Source of the DNA: Sphingobium sp. EP60837
GTDB lineage: Bacteria > Pseudomonadota > Alphaproteobacteria > Sphingomonadales > Sphingomonadaceae
Length of the DNA stretch: 64,000 nt
Assembly (NCBI RefSeq): GCF_001658005.1
Contig: NZ_CP015986.1
Coordinates: 1,489,501-1,553,500, forward strand
Reading direction: 5' to 3'
The position numbers were made by a program, and so were the translations under genes. The notes below the pieces were generated by a model. The model was not told the origin of the DNA, did not search any database, and was given only the letters and a program-made list of their open reading frames with translations. Every line of letters starts with the position of its first letter. Position 1 is the stretch's first letter. Positions 51,726 to 60,119 of this stretch are shown piece by piece.

Positions 51726-52314
51726 CTAATTTGCGCTCGTCGAGAGCTGCAACGCTGAGTTGGCGGCGATTCCCTCCAGGGCGGGTTCTGGTCGCCTTGC
51801 CATGTTCGCTAAGCGCCCCTGATCTGCGCCGTCGCGATTGCGGACTCCAAGCAAGGAGAAGTTTCCCAAAGAACTTTCCCTGTCGTGATCGCCGCTTATC
51901 AGGGCATGCGATTGAATGTCCAGCTGCTCCTCGCTCTTCAACTCGACGAACCGCATCGTTGGTCGGGTCGCGGCTTCCGGGATTGCCTCCGCGTCACGGT
52001 CGTCGTTCTTCTGCGCTTTGACGTAAGGGCGCACATACTCGGGCGGCATGAGCTTGACCGTGTGACCTTGGGCGAGCAACAGGCGGCCGAGATAATGGGC
52101 GCCACAGCACGCCTCCATTGCGACCGCGCATGGCGCATATTTCGACGCAAAACTCACGATACCCGCCGATCGCATTCGTCGACGCAGCACCACCGCGCCC
52201 CGTTCGTCCAACGCCGCGACGCTGCAGCTGTTCTTGCCTAAGTCGATGCCGATCATCACAATGGTCATGGCTCGCTCCTCTCTGTTAGCACCGGCATCCT
52301 ATCAGATGCCGGAG
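51726..52314 (-). pseudogene. IS110-family transposase remnant
   Basis: The minus-strand frame from 52268 begins IVMIGIDLGKNSCSVAAL, the DEDD RuvC-like start of IS110 transposases, with MEACCGAHYLG and the Asp pair in KNDDRDAEAI. After KSEEQLDIQ the sequence jumps to unrelated residues and stops at 51726, so the C-terminal Ser-containing domain (Transposase_20) is gone. A perfect hairpin CCGGCATC-CTATCA-GATGCCGG at 52291-52312 lies just outside the start and is probably part of the element end. Confidence 0.8.
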
Positions 52315-52341
52315 AGGTGGGGCGGGCCATTCCATAAACGA

Positions 52342-53862
52342 TCAGCTCTCGATCAGGGCAACCCCTTCTGCTGGGAGATCGAACTGCAACTCGCGCTTCG
52401 GCCCGAGGCGTACTGTCTGGGCGGGAGCGATTTCGCTCGCCCGGCGCAGGGTCGCAATCTGTGCAAGCGTGGGTAACTTGGGAGACCCCATGGCGTGCCA
52501 TGCCGACACAAAGGAACCGCGTTCCTGATCGACATATCGCACCTTGATGGCCTGTCCAGGCTTCAAATCGGGTAGGCTGACGACCATGCGTTTCGCAGAG
52601 CCGACGACCGTACGGGCGGGATTGGCGCCTGGAATACCTGCAGGTTGTGATGTTTCCGCGAGATTCCACACCAGTGCCGCCAAGCGGCCGTCTCGGCGCC
52701 GTGAGGCGAGCGTCGGTCCGTTCGCGACGAGCCGCTGGTCGCCGAGCGCATGCAATAGCCGGTAGGTGTTGTAATTGGGTCGGGGGATACCGCGGTTCAT
52801 CATCCCGAACCCCATCGCACCATCCTGCAGAAGATAATCGGTCGGTCCGAGTTCCTCGTACGTGCCGCTGAGCGTCCAGTGCGACATCATGTCTGCCTCG
52901 CCCAGAACGTTCGCCAGCACATGAGCGATCATCGCCGGGGAGTCCGATGCCCATTCGTCAATATAGAGTGGCAAGTTGGGAAAGGCGCTGGCTCGAACCT
53001 TCGCTCGGGCGCGCCGCACAGCCTCCGGCACTACGTCGTTAACCGACAGTTTCAGGTCTGACCCGAAAAGTTCTTTCTGTGCGTCGCCCGGATAGACGTG
53101 AGTGGAGACAAAATCGACCGGCGCATTCTCCGCCTTGCAGAAGGCGAGGAACTCAGGAATCCAGGATGTCGCTGAGGTCGCCGGGCCGCCCACCTGCAGC
53201 CTCTGGTCGATGCCCTTCACTGCGACGGCAGCCGACTTGTAAAGCTTGAAATAGTCGGCCTGCGTGCCCGACCAGAACCAGGGTGCTAAATTTGGCTCGT
53301 TCCAGACCTCGATCGGCCATCGAGCGACTTTCTCGATCCCATAGCGTTCCACCAGGAAGCGGGCGAAATCACCAATGAATTTGCCCCAATCTTCGTAGCT
53401 GGTGGGCGGTGTGTTGATGCCACGGTAGTAGCCGAAAACGCTCGACCCCGCGGCTAGCTTTTTCGGCATAAAGCTCAGCTCGATGATTGGGGACAGGTCA
53501 CGTTCTACCAGCCCGTCGTACACCTCGGCGACATTCTTGAAATTGGGAGTACGGGCGCTGCTCCGCTGTAGCGTCGAGACATATACGCCGAGTTCGTCGT
53601 TTAAGATCCCATGGAAACGAACATAGTTTAGATCAATTTCTTTGCGAGCCTGATCGATGTCTCGGCGCCAGCTTTCTCGCATCGTTATGGCCGCACGATC
53701 GCTACCAACCGCATTCCAAATGTGCTTCAGCGGGCCGGCAATAGCGGAGCCTATGGTGACGCGGAGAATTTCAGGCGCGGCCACGGCCTGCGCGATCCCA
53801 CGCGTGGCTGTACCCAGAGTTAGGGCGGCGCCAGCTCCTGCCACGAAATCCCTGCGGTTCAT
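52342..53862 (-). CDS. GH39-family glycosidase (beta-xylosidase type)
   Basis: 506 residues. It has an N-terminal twin-Arg type signal (NRRDFVAGAGAALTLG) and a (beta/alpha)8 barrel with the acid/base Glu in IEVWNEPNLAPWFW and the likely nucleophile Glu in PLYIDEWASDSP. The segments YVRFHGILNDELGVY and FVSTHVYPGD are GH39-like. The C-terminal beta domain (about 375-506) completes the usual plan. It would cleave xylo-oligosaccharides or related pentosides, in keeping with GH2/GH3 nearby. Transcribed away from the IS21 insertion, so its original promoter region may be disrupted. Confidence 0.83.
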   Translation of the reverse strand: MNRRDFVAGAGAALTLGTATRGIAQAVAAPEILRVTIGSAIAGPLKHIWNAVGSDRAAITMRESWRRDIDQARKEIDLNYVRFHGILNDELGVYVSTLQRSSARTPNFKNVAEVYDGLVERDLSPIIELSFMPKKLAAGSSVFGYYRGINTPPTSYEDWGKFIGDFARFLVERYGIEKVARWPIEVWNEPNLAPWFWSGTQADYFKLYKSAAVAVKGIDQRLQVGGPATSATSWIPEFLAFCKAENAPVDFVSTHVYPGDAQKELFGSDLKLSVNDVVPEAVRRARAKVRASAFPNLPLYIDEWASDSPAMIAHVLANVLGEADMMSHWTLSGTYEELGPTDYLLQDGAMGFGMMNRGIPRPNYNTYRLLHALGDQRLVANGPTLASRRRDGRLAALVWNLAETSQPAGIPGANPARTVVGSAKRMVVSLPDLKPGQAIKVRYVDQERGSFVSAWHAMGSPKLPTLAQIATLRRASEIAPAQTVRLGPKRELQFDLPAEGVALIES

Positions 53863-53864
53863 AT

Positions 53865-54220
53865 TTAGCCTTCTCTAGCTGTGTCGGGGATTACAGAGAG
53901 ATATGCACGGCTAATTGCCGCCTGCATCTCGTTCACTGACAATTTTCTCATGATAAAGCGGTCGATTGCCGACACTAAGACGCCCCCCTCCGCGCAAACT
54001 TTAATGATACTATATCGTTCGATAGTAGCAGGGCTGGCGAGACAAACAAGCGGCTTCGCGCCGCAGTATGAGGATAGCTGGCTGTCGGTATGAAATGGTC
54101 CGCACTGGGTGCCTCGCTGTCTGGCAGCTGCCAGACTCTCGAACGACCGGTTGTAGCGTTGCCGCCATTCCCACAATGGCACCGGAACGGCGGAAGCTGG
54201 TCGAGAGCCGACGCCGGGCG
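53865..54220 (-). pseudogene. Truncated 3' end of an unrecognised gene next to the IS21 element
   Basis: A minus-strand frame ends at 53865 with ASPATIERYSIIKVCAEGG, VLVSAIDRFIMRK and LSVNEMQAAISRAYLSV. It enters the IS21 element (from 54221) without a start of its own, so it looks like a gene beheaded by the insertion. It lies 2 bases upstream of the GH39 start on the same strand. The pattern loosely recalls the C terminus of 2-dehydro-3-deoxygalactonokinases, but this is too weak to name. An 18-bp palindrome (GTCTGGCAG and its complement) lies at 54119-54136. Confidence 0.4.
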
Positions 54221-54293
54221 TGTTAGGCGACATGCAAAACTGACCCCCTCGCGTCACTGAAAACTGGCCCCCTCCGGAAGGAGGACGGGACAG

Positions 54294-55589
54294 ATGAATA
54301 TGGATGATGAGACGATCTCCGCAGTTGGCTTGCGGAGGGACGCGATGCTTGAGCCTGATGAGGTGACGGCGATGCTGAGGTTGAGGAAGCTGGGCTGGGG
54401 CAGCAAGCGCCTGGCGCGAGAGTTTGGCTGTTCGCGCACGACCGTAAAGCGATATCTTGGGGCAGGCCGGTGGCAACCCTATCAGCGGCGGGTACTTCGC
54501 GGGATGTTGGCCGGTCATGAGACATGGCTTCGTGAGCGATTTTTCCGGCACCGGGGCAATGCCGATGTCGTTCGGCAGGATTTGGCCCGTGAACTCGGTG
54601 TCGTAGCGAGTTTGCGGACGGTTGAGCGAGCAGTGGCTGGCTTTCGGCAACAGCTGGCGGCAGAAGCGCGCGCGACGACACGGTTCGAGACGCCGCCAGG
54701 TCACCAGCTTCAGATCGATTTTGGCGAGAAGCGCGTCTGCATCGGTGGTGATAGGGTCCGAATATATGTTTTTGTCGCGACCCTGGGCTATTCCCGCCGC
54801 CCCTTCACGATGGCATTCCGCCATGAGCGGCAGTCGGCCTGGTTCGATGGCATGGAGGCAGCCTTTCGCCATTTTGGCGGCGTAACCGAAGAGGTGCTGC
54901 TGGATAATGCGGCGGCGCTGGTCACGCGCCATGACGCGGCGACGCGGGAAGTTGTGTTCAACGATCGGCTACATGCTTTCTCACGTTACTGGGGCTTTCG
55001 GCCGCGGGCATGCGCGCCCTATCGTGCTCGCACCAAAGGCAAGGACGAGCGCGGCGTCGGCTACGTAAAAAACAATGCACTAGCGGGTCATGGCTTTGCC
55101 AGCATGGAGGCACTGGAGCAGCATCTGGCCTGGTGGATGCGCGAGATCGCGGATTTACGCTGCCATGGTTCGACCGGGGAACCCCCGCTGCAGCGCTTTG
55201 TCCGTGACGAGGCGAGCAAGCTCAGGCCCTTGAATGGCCGGCCGCCGTTCCGGCAGATCCGCGAGCTGGTGCGCAAGGTGCACGGCGACTGTGCCGTCGA
55301 GATCGATACGAACGCCTACTCGGTTCCCTGGCGCCTGGTGGGCGAAACCGTGCAGGTAACAGTCAGTGCTGGACGTGTGTCGGTCTTCCATGCGGGGCGG
55401 TTGGTTGCCGAGCATGCCGAGGCTGCGGGTCGCCATCGCCGGCTGACAGACCCTGCGCACTTTGTCGGCGTTGCGGGCGCCAACGGTCCTGTGCGGCGTG
55501 CCGAAACCTTCGAGGAGCCACGGCTGCATCTGCCCGAGTTGCTGCGCCCCCTGGCTGAATATGAGCAGCTGGCAGGAGGGCGTTGGTGA
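54294..55589 (+). CDS. istA: IS21 transposase IstA
   Basis: 431 residues. N-terminal helix-turn-helix (LRLRKLGWGSKRLAREFGCSRTTVKRYLG) followed by a DDE core: Asp in LQIDFGEKRV, Asp in EEVLLDNAAALVTRH, and Glu near GKDERGVGYVKNNAL. The C-terminal beta-rich region (NAYSVPWRLVGETVQVTV) is typical of IS21. It catalyses strand transfer with IstB as ATP-dependent helper. Its stop overlaps the istB start. Confidence 0.95.
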   Translation: MNMDDETISAVGLRRDAMLEPDEVTAMLRLRKLGWGSKRLAREFGCSRTTVKRYLGAGRWQPYQRRVLRGMLAGHETWLRERFFRHRGNADVVRQDLARELGVVASLRTVERAVAGFRQQLAAEARATTRFETPPGHQLQIDFGEKRVCIGGDRVRIYVFVATLGYSRRPFTMAFRHERQSAWFDGMEAAFRHFGGVTEEVLLDNAAALVTRHDAATREVVFNDRLHAFSRYWGFRPRACAPYRARTKGKDERGVGYVKNNALAGHGFASMEALEQHLAWWMREIADLRCHGSTGEPPLQRFVRDEASKLRPLNGRPPFRQIRELVRKVHGDCAVEIDTNAYSVPWRLVGETVQVTVSAGRVSVFHAGRLVAEHAEAAGRHRRLTDPAHFVGVAGANGPVRRAETFEEPRLHLPELLRPLAEYEQLAGGRW

Positions 55590-56386
55590 TGGCTATCGAC
55601 CATGAAACGCTGCTGGGCTGGCTGAGCCGGCTGAAGCTCACCGCTATCCGCGACCAACTCGATACGTTGCTCGATGAGGCCGCGCGGCAGGATCTGACCA
55701 TGCGCGAGACATTGGCGTTCCTGTGTGAGCGCGAAATCGCGCGCAAGGACGAGCGCCGGGTAGAGATGGCGATGAAGATCGCTCACTTCCCGCATGCCCG
55801 CGAACTTGACGGGTTCGACTTTGACGCCCAGCCCAGCGTCGATCCCCTTCAGATACGGGAGCTCGCCACGGCCCGCTGGGTCGCCCATGGAGAAGCAGTG
55901 CTGCTGCTGGGTCCACCGGGCGTGGGCAAATCACACCTGGCGATCGCGTTGGGCCGGGAGGTGATCCGCCAGAACCATACCGTGCTGTTCACCACCGCGC
56001 AGGCGCTGGTTGCCGCCTTGGTAAAAGCCCATGGCGAAGGGCGACTTGAAGAGCGCCTCGCCTTCCTTGCCAAACCTAAGCTGCTCATCGTGGACGAACT
56101 GGGCTACCTCCCGTTCGACCCAAACGCCGCGCATCTGTTCTTCCAGCTAGTGTCACGCCGTTATGAGCGAGGAGCGATGCTCATCACTTCCAACCGCAGC
56201 GTGGGAGAATGGGGAACCGTCTTTGGCGATCCGGTGGTGGCCACCGCAATCCTGGATCGTCTTCTTCACCACAGCCACGTCATCACGATACGCGGCGACA
56301 GCTACCGATTGCGCGAAAAGCGACGGAGTGGCCTTTTGCAAAAGGCCACTCCGTCGCTTGAACCAGCAGGCAACGAACCATCATGA
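55589..56386 (+). CDS. istB: IS21 helper ATPase IstB
   Basis: 265 residues from the ATG at 55589, with AGGAGG about nine bases before it; a TTG two codons upstream is less well placed. AAA+ ATPase with Walker A LLGPPGVGKSHLAIALG and Walker B LLIVDELGYLP, plus the sensor segment ITSNRSVGEWG. It regulates target choice and stimulates IstA. The 3' end of the gene lies within a 42-bp perfect palindrome. Confidence 0.95.
   Translation: MAIDHETLLGWLSRLKLTAIRDQLDTLLDEAARQDLTMRETLAFLCEREIARKDERRVEMAMKIAHFPHARELDGFDFDAQPSVDPLQIRELATARWVAHGEAVLLLGPPGVGKSHLAIALGREVIRQNHTVLFTTAQALVAALVKAHGEGRLEERLAFLAKPKLLIVDELGYLPFDPNAAHLFFQLVSRRYERGAMLITSNRSVGEWGTVFGDPVVATAILDRLLHHSHVITIRGDSYRLREKRRSGLLQKATPSLEPAGNEPS
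56318..56359. repeat. 42-bp perfect palindrome in the 3' end of istB
   Basis: A 21-base arm starting AAGCGACGGAGTGG is followed at once by its exact reverse complement, centre between 56338 and 56339 (TTTTG|CAAAA). It encodes the istB C terminus (KRRSGLLQKATPSL), so it lies within coding DNA, with no spacer. In RNA it would be a very stable hairpin just before the stop codon. Confidence 0.9.
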
Positions 56387-56628
56387 AAGGGGGCCAGTTT
56401 TAGGTGTCGCTAAGGGGACTCTTTCCGATGTCGCTTGAAAGGGCGACCGGCAGCTTTCCTCAAATCCCGCCTCCGAACCGGACATTCGCCTCCGGCCAAC
56501 TCTTGTCGTTTTCTGTCTGTGTCCGACGGTCCCATTTGGGCCATTTGCTCGCCACCGGTATATGTTCTGTGTCGGGAAACAAGATCGATGGTTTGACCCC
56601 CGGTGGAGCCGCAGCTACCGCCGAAGCT

Positions 56629-57381
56629 ATGATCGTTCTGCTATCTCCAGCGAAGACGCTCGACTTCGAGCGTGCGTTGCCGCCCCTGACGGTTACTGCG
56701 CCGCATTTTGCGGAGGAGGCGTGCAGCCTCGCCCGTTCGGCGGCAAATCTGTCGCAGAAGCGGCTTGCAGAGCTGATGCATATTTCGCCGCGCCTCGCGA
56801 AACTCAATGCCGACCGCTTTCGTGATTTCTCCGATTTACCGCAAAGGCAGGCGCTCTATGCTTTTGCCGGTGACGTATATACCGGCTTCGAGGTTGACAC
56901 GCTCGACGAGGCCGGCGTCGCTTTTGCACAGGATCATGTGCGGATGCTATCGGGGCTGTATGGGTTACTCCGGCCTCTTGACGTCATTCGACCCTATCGT
57001 CTGGAAATGGGAACCCGGTGGGCGCCCCGCCACAGAAAGCTGACCGACTGGTGGGGCGATCGAATTGCCGCGCTGCTGCGGGCGCAGGTCGCGGAAGAGG
57101 GATCGGGTGTCGTGCTCAATCTGGCCAGCCAAGAATATTTCGCGGCTGTCGAAGGCAGGCTCGAGGGCCTGCGCGTGATCCACGTTGATTTTCGCGAGCC
57201 GGGTGCCAACGGGCCTCGTTTCGTGAGCTTCAATGCGAAGAAGGCGCGGGGCATGATGGCGCGGTGGATGTGTGAACACCACATAACCGACGTTGAGGCC
57301 ATGCGCGGCTTCGACAGTGACGAATATCGGTTCGACCCGGCTGAGAGCGACGCTGTGCATTGGCGTTTCATCCGGTCCTGA
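56629..57381 (+). CDS. yaaA: YaaA-family protein (peroxide stress)
   Basis: 250 residues from the ATG at 56629 (MIVLLSPAKTLDFE), the family start; upstream open codons run into the IS21 border. Conserved YaaA/DUF328 segments are QALYAFAGDVYTGF, RMLSGLYGLLRPLDVIRPYRLEMGT, VLNLASQEYF and FNAKKARGMMARW. In E. coli YaaA lowers free iron and oxidative DNA damage under peroxide stress. A LysM-like purine-rich RBS is not clear. Its promoter region borders the IS element. Confidence 0.9.
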   Translation: MIVLLSPAKTLDFERALPPLTVTAPHFAEEACSLARSAANLSQKRLAELMHISPRLAKLNADRFRDFSDLPQRQALYAFAGDVYTGFEVDTLDEAGVAFAQDHVRMLSGLYGLLRPLDVIRPYRLEMGTRWAPRHRKLTDWWGDRIAALLRAQVAEEGSGVVLNLASQEYFAAVEGRLEGLRVIHVDFREPGANGPRFVSFNAKKARGMMARWMCEHHITDVEAMRGFDSDEYRFDPAESDAVHWRFIRS

Positions 57382-57453
57382 GCAGTGTACGAACTGACTA
57401 CCTGCACCTCGGTGCCGAAATTCGATCAGCCTCGGGAATGAAGCCTTTGACGG

Positions 57454-58341
57454 CTACTGCCGGGCTGCGTCATCTTCTCCCATCCGTCGCCCGTAAACCG
57501 GTGACACATCACCGCTGGTGCGTCCATGGAGCGCCTCGATCTCAGCCTTGCGCTGCTCCAGATACAAGTCGCGATAGGCAGCATAGGGATCATCTTCCTT
57601 GCGGATCTGCTGGACGGTGTCGTCAAAGGCGGCACGCTCGCCAAGCTGGTTGAGGATCGTCGCCGGAATGACATAGGCTGGTTTAGTGAATGGCTTTCCG
57701 ATCAGGAAAGGCACTGCCATCTTGTCCACGGTGTCGCCGATGATATCCCGCAAAGTAGTCGGTCCAACGATCGGCAGATACATGTAGGGACCTGGTCCAA
57801 CGCCATAATAGCCCAGCACATTGGCCAGACCGTTGGGACGATAGCGCAGGAAAAAGGGCTTGCGCTTTGCCATGTCGAACAGCCCAGCGACGCCTAGCGT
57901 CGAGTTGATGGTGAAGCGCCCGGCTGTTTCCATTGCCTTGCCGGGCTTCAGCTGCAGCATATAAGCCGCGAAGACCACCGGTTCCTGCAAGTTGGCGAAG
58001 AAGTTGCGAAAGCTTTTGCGGACTGGCTTGGGCAGGCCCTTATTATAGGCTTTCGCCACTGGCTCGACCACTGCTCTGTCCACGGACTGAACCGCCTCGA
58101 AGCTTTTCGCATTAAGATTTTCAAACGGGTCTCCAGGCGGAGCCCGTTCTGCGCCGGTCACGACGATGTCATGGATCTGGTCGTCCGCGCCGTTCGCCGA
58201 AGGAGGAGCTACGGCTATACCCAAAGCGGCTCTGGCGCTTGCCACATCCACCAGTGGCGAAAGTTCGGGTGCCGGTGCATCCAGCCTCGCCGCCTGCGCA
58301 CCCATCATCAACATTCCCGCGGCCAGGCCCGGTAGCAGCAT
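57454..58341 (-). CDS. mlaA: MlaA-family (VacJ) phospholipid transport protein
   Basis: 295 residues from the ATG at 58339-58341, preceded by AAGGACG. The first ~20 residues (LLPGLAAGMLMMGAQA) form a signal or anchor region without a clear lipobox Cys, unlike E. coli MlaA. The MlaA core shows DPFENLNAKSFEAVQSVDRAVVEPVA, FFANLQEPVVF, GVGPGPYMYLPIVGPTTLRD and the FxP-type C-terminal helix. It removes mislocalised phospholipids from the outer leaflet. The remaining Mla genes are not in the window. Confidence 0.85.
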   Translation of the reverse strand: MLLPGLAAGMLMMGAQAARLDAPAPELSPLVDVASARAALGIAVAPPSANGADDQIHDIVVTGAERAPPGDPFENLNAKSFEAVQSVDRAVVEPVAKAYNKGLPKPVRKSFRNFFANLQEPVVFAAYMLQLKPGKAMETAGRFTINSTLGVAGLFDMAKRKPFFLRYRPNGLANVLGYYGVGPGPYMYLPIVGPTTLRDIIGDTVDKMAVPFLIGKPFTKPAYVIPATILNQLGERAAFDDTVQQIRKEDDPYAAYRDLYLEQRKAEIEALHGRTSGDVSPVYGRRMGEDDAARQ

Positions 58342-58681
58342 AGTCCCGTCCTTTTGCAACGGCCAATCGCCACACGCGGCCAGGCCTTCACGTTCAAATT
58401 GCATTTCGGACCTACTCTTCAAGTGGTCTGCGCCTGCGCCGCTAAATGCGACGTCGCGCCCCGTCAATAGAGCTGATTTTCCGTTAGGACCGGGCTTGCT
58501 GATGCTTCAAATCATGACGGTGAGGTGCGCAGCGGACGGTACCGGCTGGTCACTCATCTTCAGAGGTTAAGTGCGATATCGCCTTGGGCGTCACATTCCC
58601 GTCTGCTCCAGTGCCAGCCAACCCTCTCAACAGCATCGGCAACCATCAACCATCAACTTTGTACGGCTATGCTCTTCAGGC
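58342..58681. other. Non-coding gap upstream of mlaA
   Basis: No supported ORF. It contains the mlaA promoter side (minus strand) and then meets the 3' end of the degenerate integrase. I see no repeat or att-like duplicate of the tRNA-Leu 3' end here. Confidence 0.4.
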
Positions 58682-59705
58682 TTAAGTACGTGGGTTGCGG
58701 GCTAGGTCATCGAGATAATCGGACCATGCTTGCATCATCGCTACACGTTCTTCGCAATACTCTCCCCGGGGCATAGGCCCGCCGAACCGCGTCGGCTTCA
58801 GCATGTGCTAATCGGCGTTCAACAGCGTCCGGATGCCATTTACCCATTCGTTGAGCAGGGTGCTCGCCCTGGCTCGAAAGCTGTGACTTGTCATCTCGTC
58901 GCCAGAGTGGCCCAGTCTACGCAGCGCTCCGTTCAAAGCGTTCTCGGACATCGGGCGCTTCATAGACTGGAAGCCGGGAAATACAAACTTCCCTGCCCCA
59001 GTGACCTTCTGAATGGAAGCAAGGATTGCCAGCGACTGCCTCGACAACGGTACGCGATGGGGTCGGCGCATTTTTCATCTTTTCCGCCGGGATGCACCAC
59101 AACGCCTTGTCGAAATCGATCTTGGCCCATTCGGCGTGACGTAGCTCGCCGGGGCGGACGAAAACATGAGGCGCAAGTCGCAGAGCTGCCCGTGGGACCG
59201 CATGGCCGTCAAAGGCCTCGATCGCCCGCATGAGCGGTCCGACCTGCTGACTGTTGGTGATGGCGGCCAAATGCTTGCCCTTAGGGGTAGTCAGCGCATC
59301 TCGCAGCTTGGCCGATAGGTCATGCTCTACCCGCCCGGTGGCGATTGCGTAGCGAAACACCCTGCCACAGACGCTTCTCAACCGTCTCGCGCTCTCGTTT
59401 TGCCAGCCACTCTTCGGCCACCGTACGAAAACCGGTGGTTGCTTCAAACGGTTCGCGCGCCTCAGCCTCCTTGCGCGTTGCTGTCGGGTCCGAGCCGGCC
59501 GCCAGCAGCTTGCGGGTTGCTTCTCGTTTCTCTCGCGCTACCGCTAGGGTGATCAATGGGAACACTCCCATCGCCATTGTCTTGGCCTTGCCCTCGAAAC
59601 GGTAATTCATGCGCCAGTAGCGCCCCCCCTTGAGGAGTAATCAGAAGATAGAGTCCGTGCCCCTCTGCGAGCGTGTAGGGCTTCTCGCGAGGCTTCGCTT
59701 TTTGA
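58682..59705 (-). pseudogene. Degenerate P4-type tyrosine integrase beside tRNA-Leu
   Basis: Pieced together from several minus-strand frames. The N-terminal DUF4102 domain is PREKPYTLAEGHGLYLLI, then GGRYWRMNYRFEGKAKTM, then VFPLITLAVAREKRE. The core SVCGRVFRYAIATGRVEHD and VFVRPGELRHAEWAKID contain the first catalytic Arg. A frameshift near 59065 leads to HRVPLSRQSLAIL, then SHSFRARASTLLNE (H-x-x-R box). Another leads to AHAEADAVRRAYA and GEYCEERVAMMQAWSDYLD. About 60 residues are missing near 59400. The catalytic Tyr segment (RRAYA) is out of frame. Not functional. Confidence 0.85.
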
Positions 59706-59727
59706 GCGCAAGGGATGAAAGTGCCAG

Positions 59728-59776
59728 GAGGGTATCTCCTGTGGCCATGCCGGCCGATACCCGCGAAGATACCCTC
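59728..59776. repeat. Inverted GAGGGTATCT repeats between the integrase remnant and tRNA-Leu
   Basis: GAGGGTATCT at 59728-59737 and its exact complement AGATACCCTC at 59767-59776, with an extra GATACCC at 59756-59762. Three copies of one heptamer in 49 bases next to an integrase start fit arm-type integrase binding sites or an autoregulatory operator. Confidence 0.5.
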
Positions 59777-59829
59777 AGGTACCCCGAATTCTCAAATTCA
59801 CGAGCGGAAACCAGCGCACACGAGATATA

Positions 59830-59857
59830 AAAAAACCGCTGAATTCAGCGGTTTTTT
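59830..59857. terminator. Bidirectional terminator downstream of tRNA-Leu
   Basis: A 28-bp perfect palindrome with A-run and T-run ends around ACCGCTGAATTCAGCGGT. On the minus strand it lies 32 bases past the tRNA 3' end, giving a stem followed by T residues; it works equally on the plus strand. Confidence 0.85.
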
Positions 59858-59888
59858 CGAGCTCTGCGGATTTCGCCGGAAGAACAAA

Positions 59889-59975
59889 TGGTGCCCAGAA
59901 GAGGACTCGAACCTCCACGACCTTGCGATCGCCAGCACCTGAAGCTGGTGCGTCTACCAATTCCGCCATCTGGGC
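59889..59975 (-). tRNA. tRNA-Leu (anticodon CAG)
   Basis: On the minus strand acceptor GCCCAGA pairs with TCTGGGC, discriminator A and encoded CCA (59889-59891). The anticodon stem CCAGC/GCTGG encloses TTCAGGT, giving anticodon CAG (reads CUG). A long variable arm and T-loop GGTTCGAGTCC identify tRNA-Leu, 87 bases. Its 3' end faces the integrase remnant, the usual target of P4-type integrases. Confidence 0.97.
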
Positions 59976-60119
59976 ACGGGGTAGGACGGCGCGATTAGCC
60001 TTTGCCCTTCACCCTGTCAATCTCGCCCATACCATTATTTTGCTTCCTTTCTGGTTTTCTGCGAACCAGCTTCTATTGGCGCGAAGCAGGACGCATCCTT
60101 CTTCCAATGGAGAAAAGCC

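Larger units (their letters stand above)
54221..56413 (+). mobile_element. IS21-family insertion sequence, apparently complete
   Basis: About 2.2 kb with istA and istB overlapping in tandem. Left end 54221-54249 (TGTTAGGCGACA, then AAAACTGACCCCCT) and right end 56386-56413 read inward as TTAGCGACA then AAAACTGGCCCCCT; they match apart from one indel and a few bases. The AAAACTGRCCCCCTC block is repeated at 54259-54273 at the left, as expected of transposase sites in IS21 ends. The exact last bases and a target duplication could not be fixed. Both reading frames are intact, so it may be active. Confidence 0.85.

Noticed and set aside
53865..54932. Reading the whole 355-codon minus frame as one gene
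   Set aside because: Its first two thirds lie antisense in istA inside the IS21 element; only the part before 54221 can belong to the older sequence.
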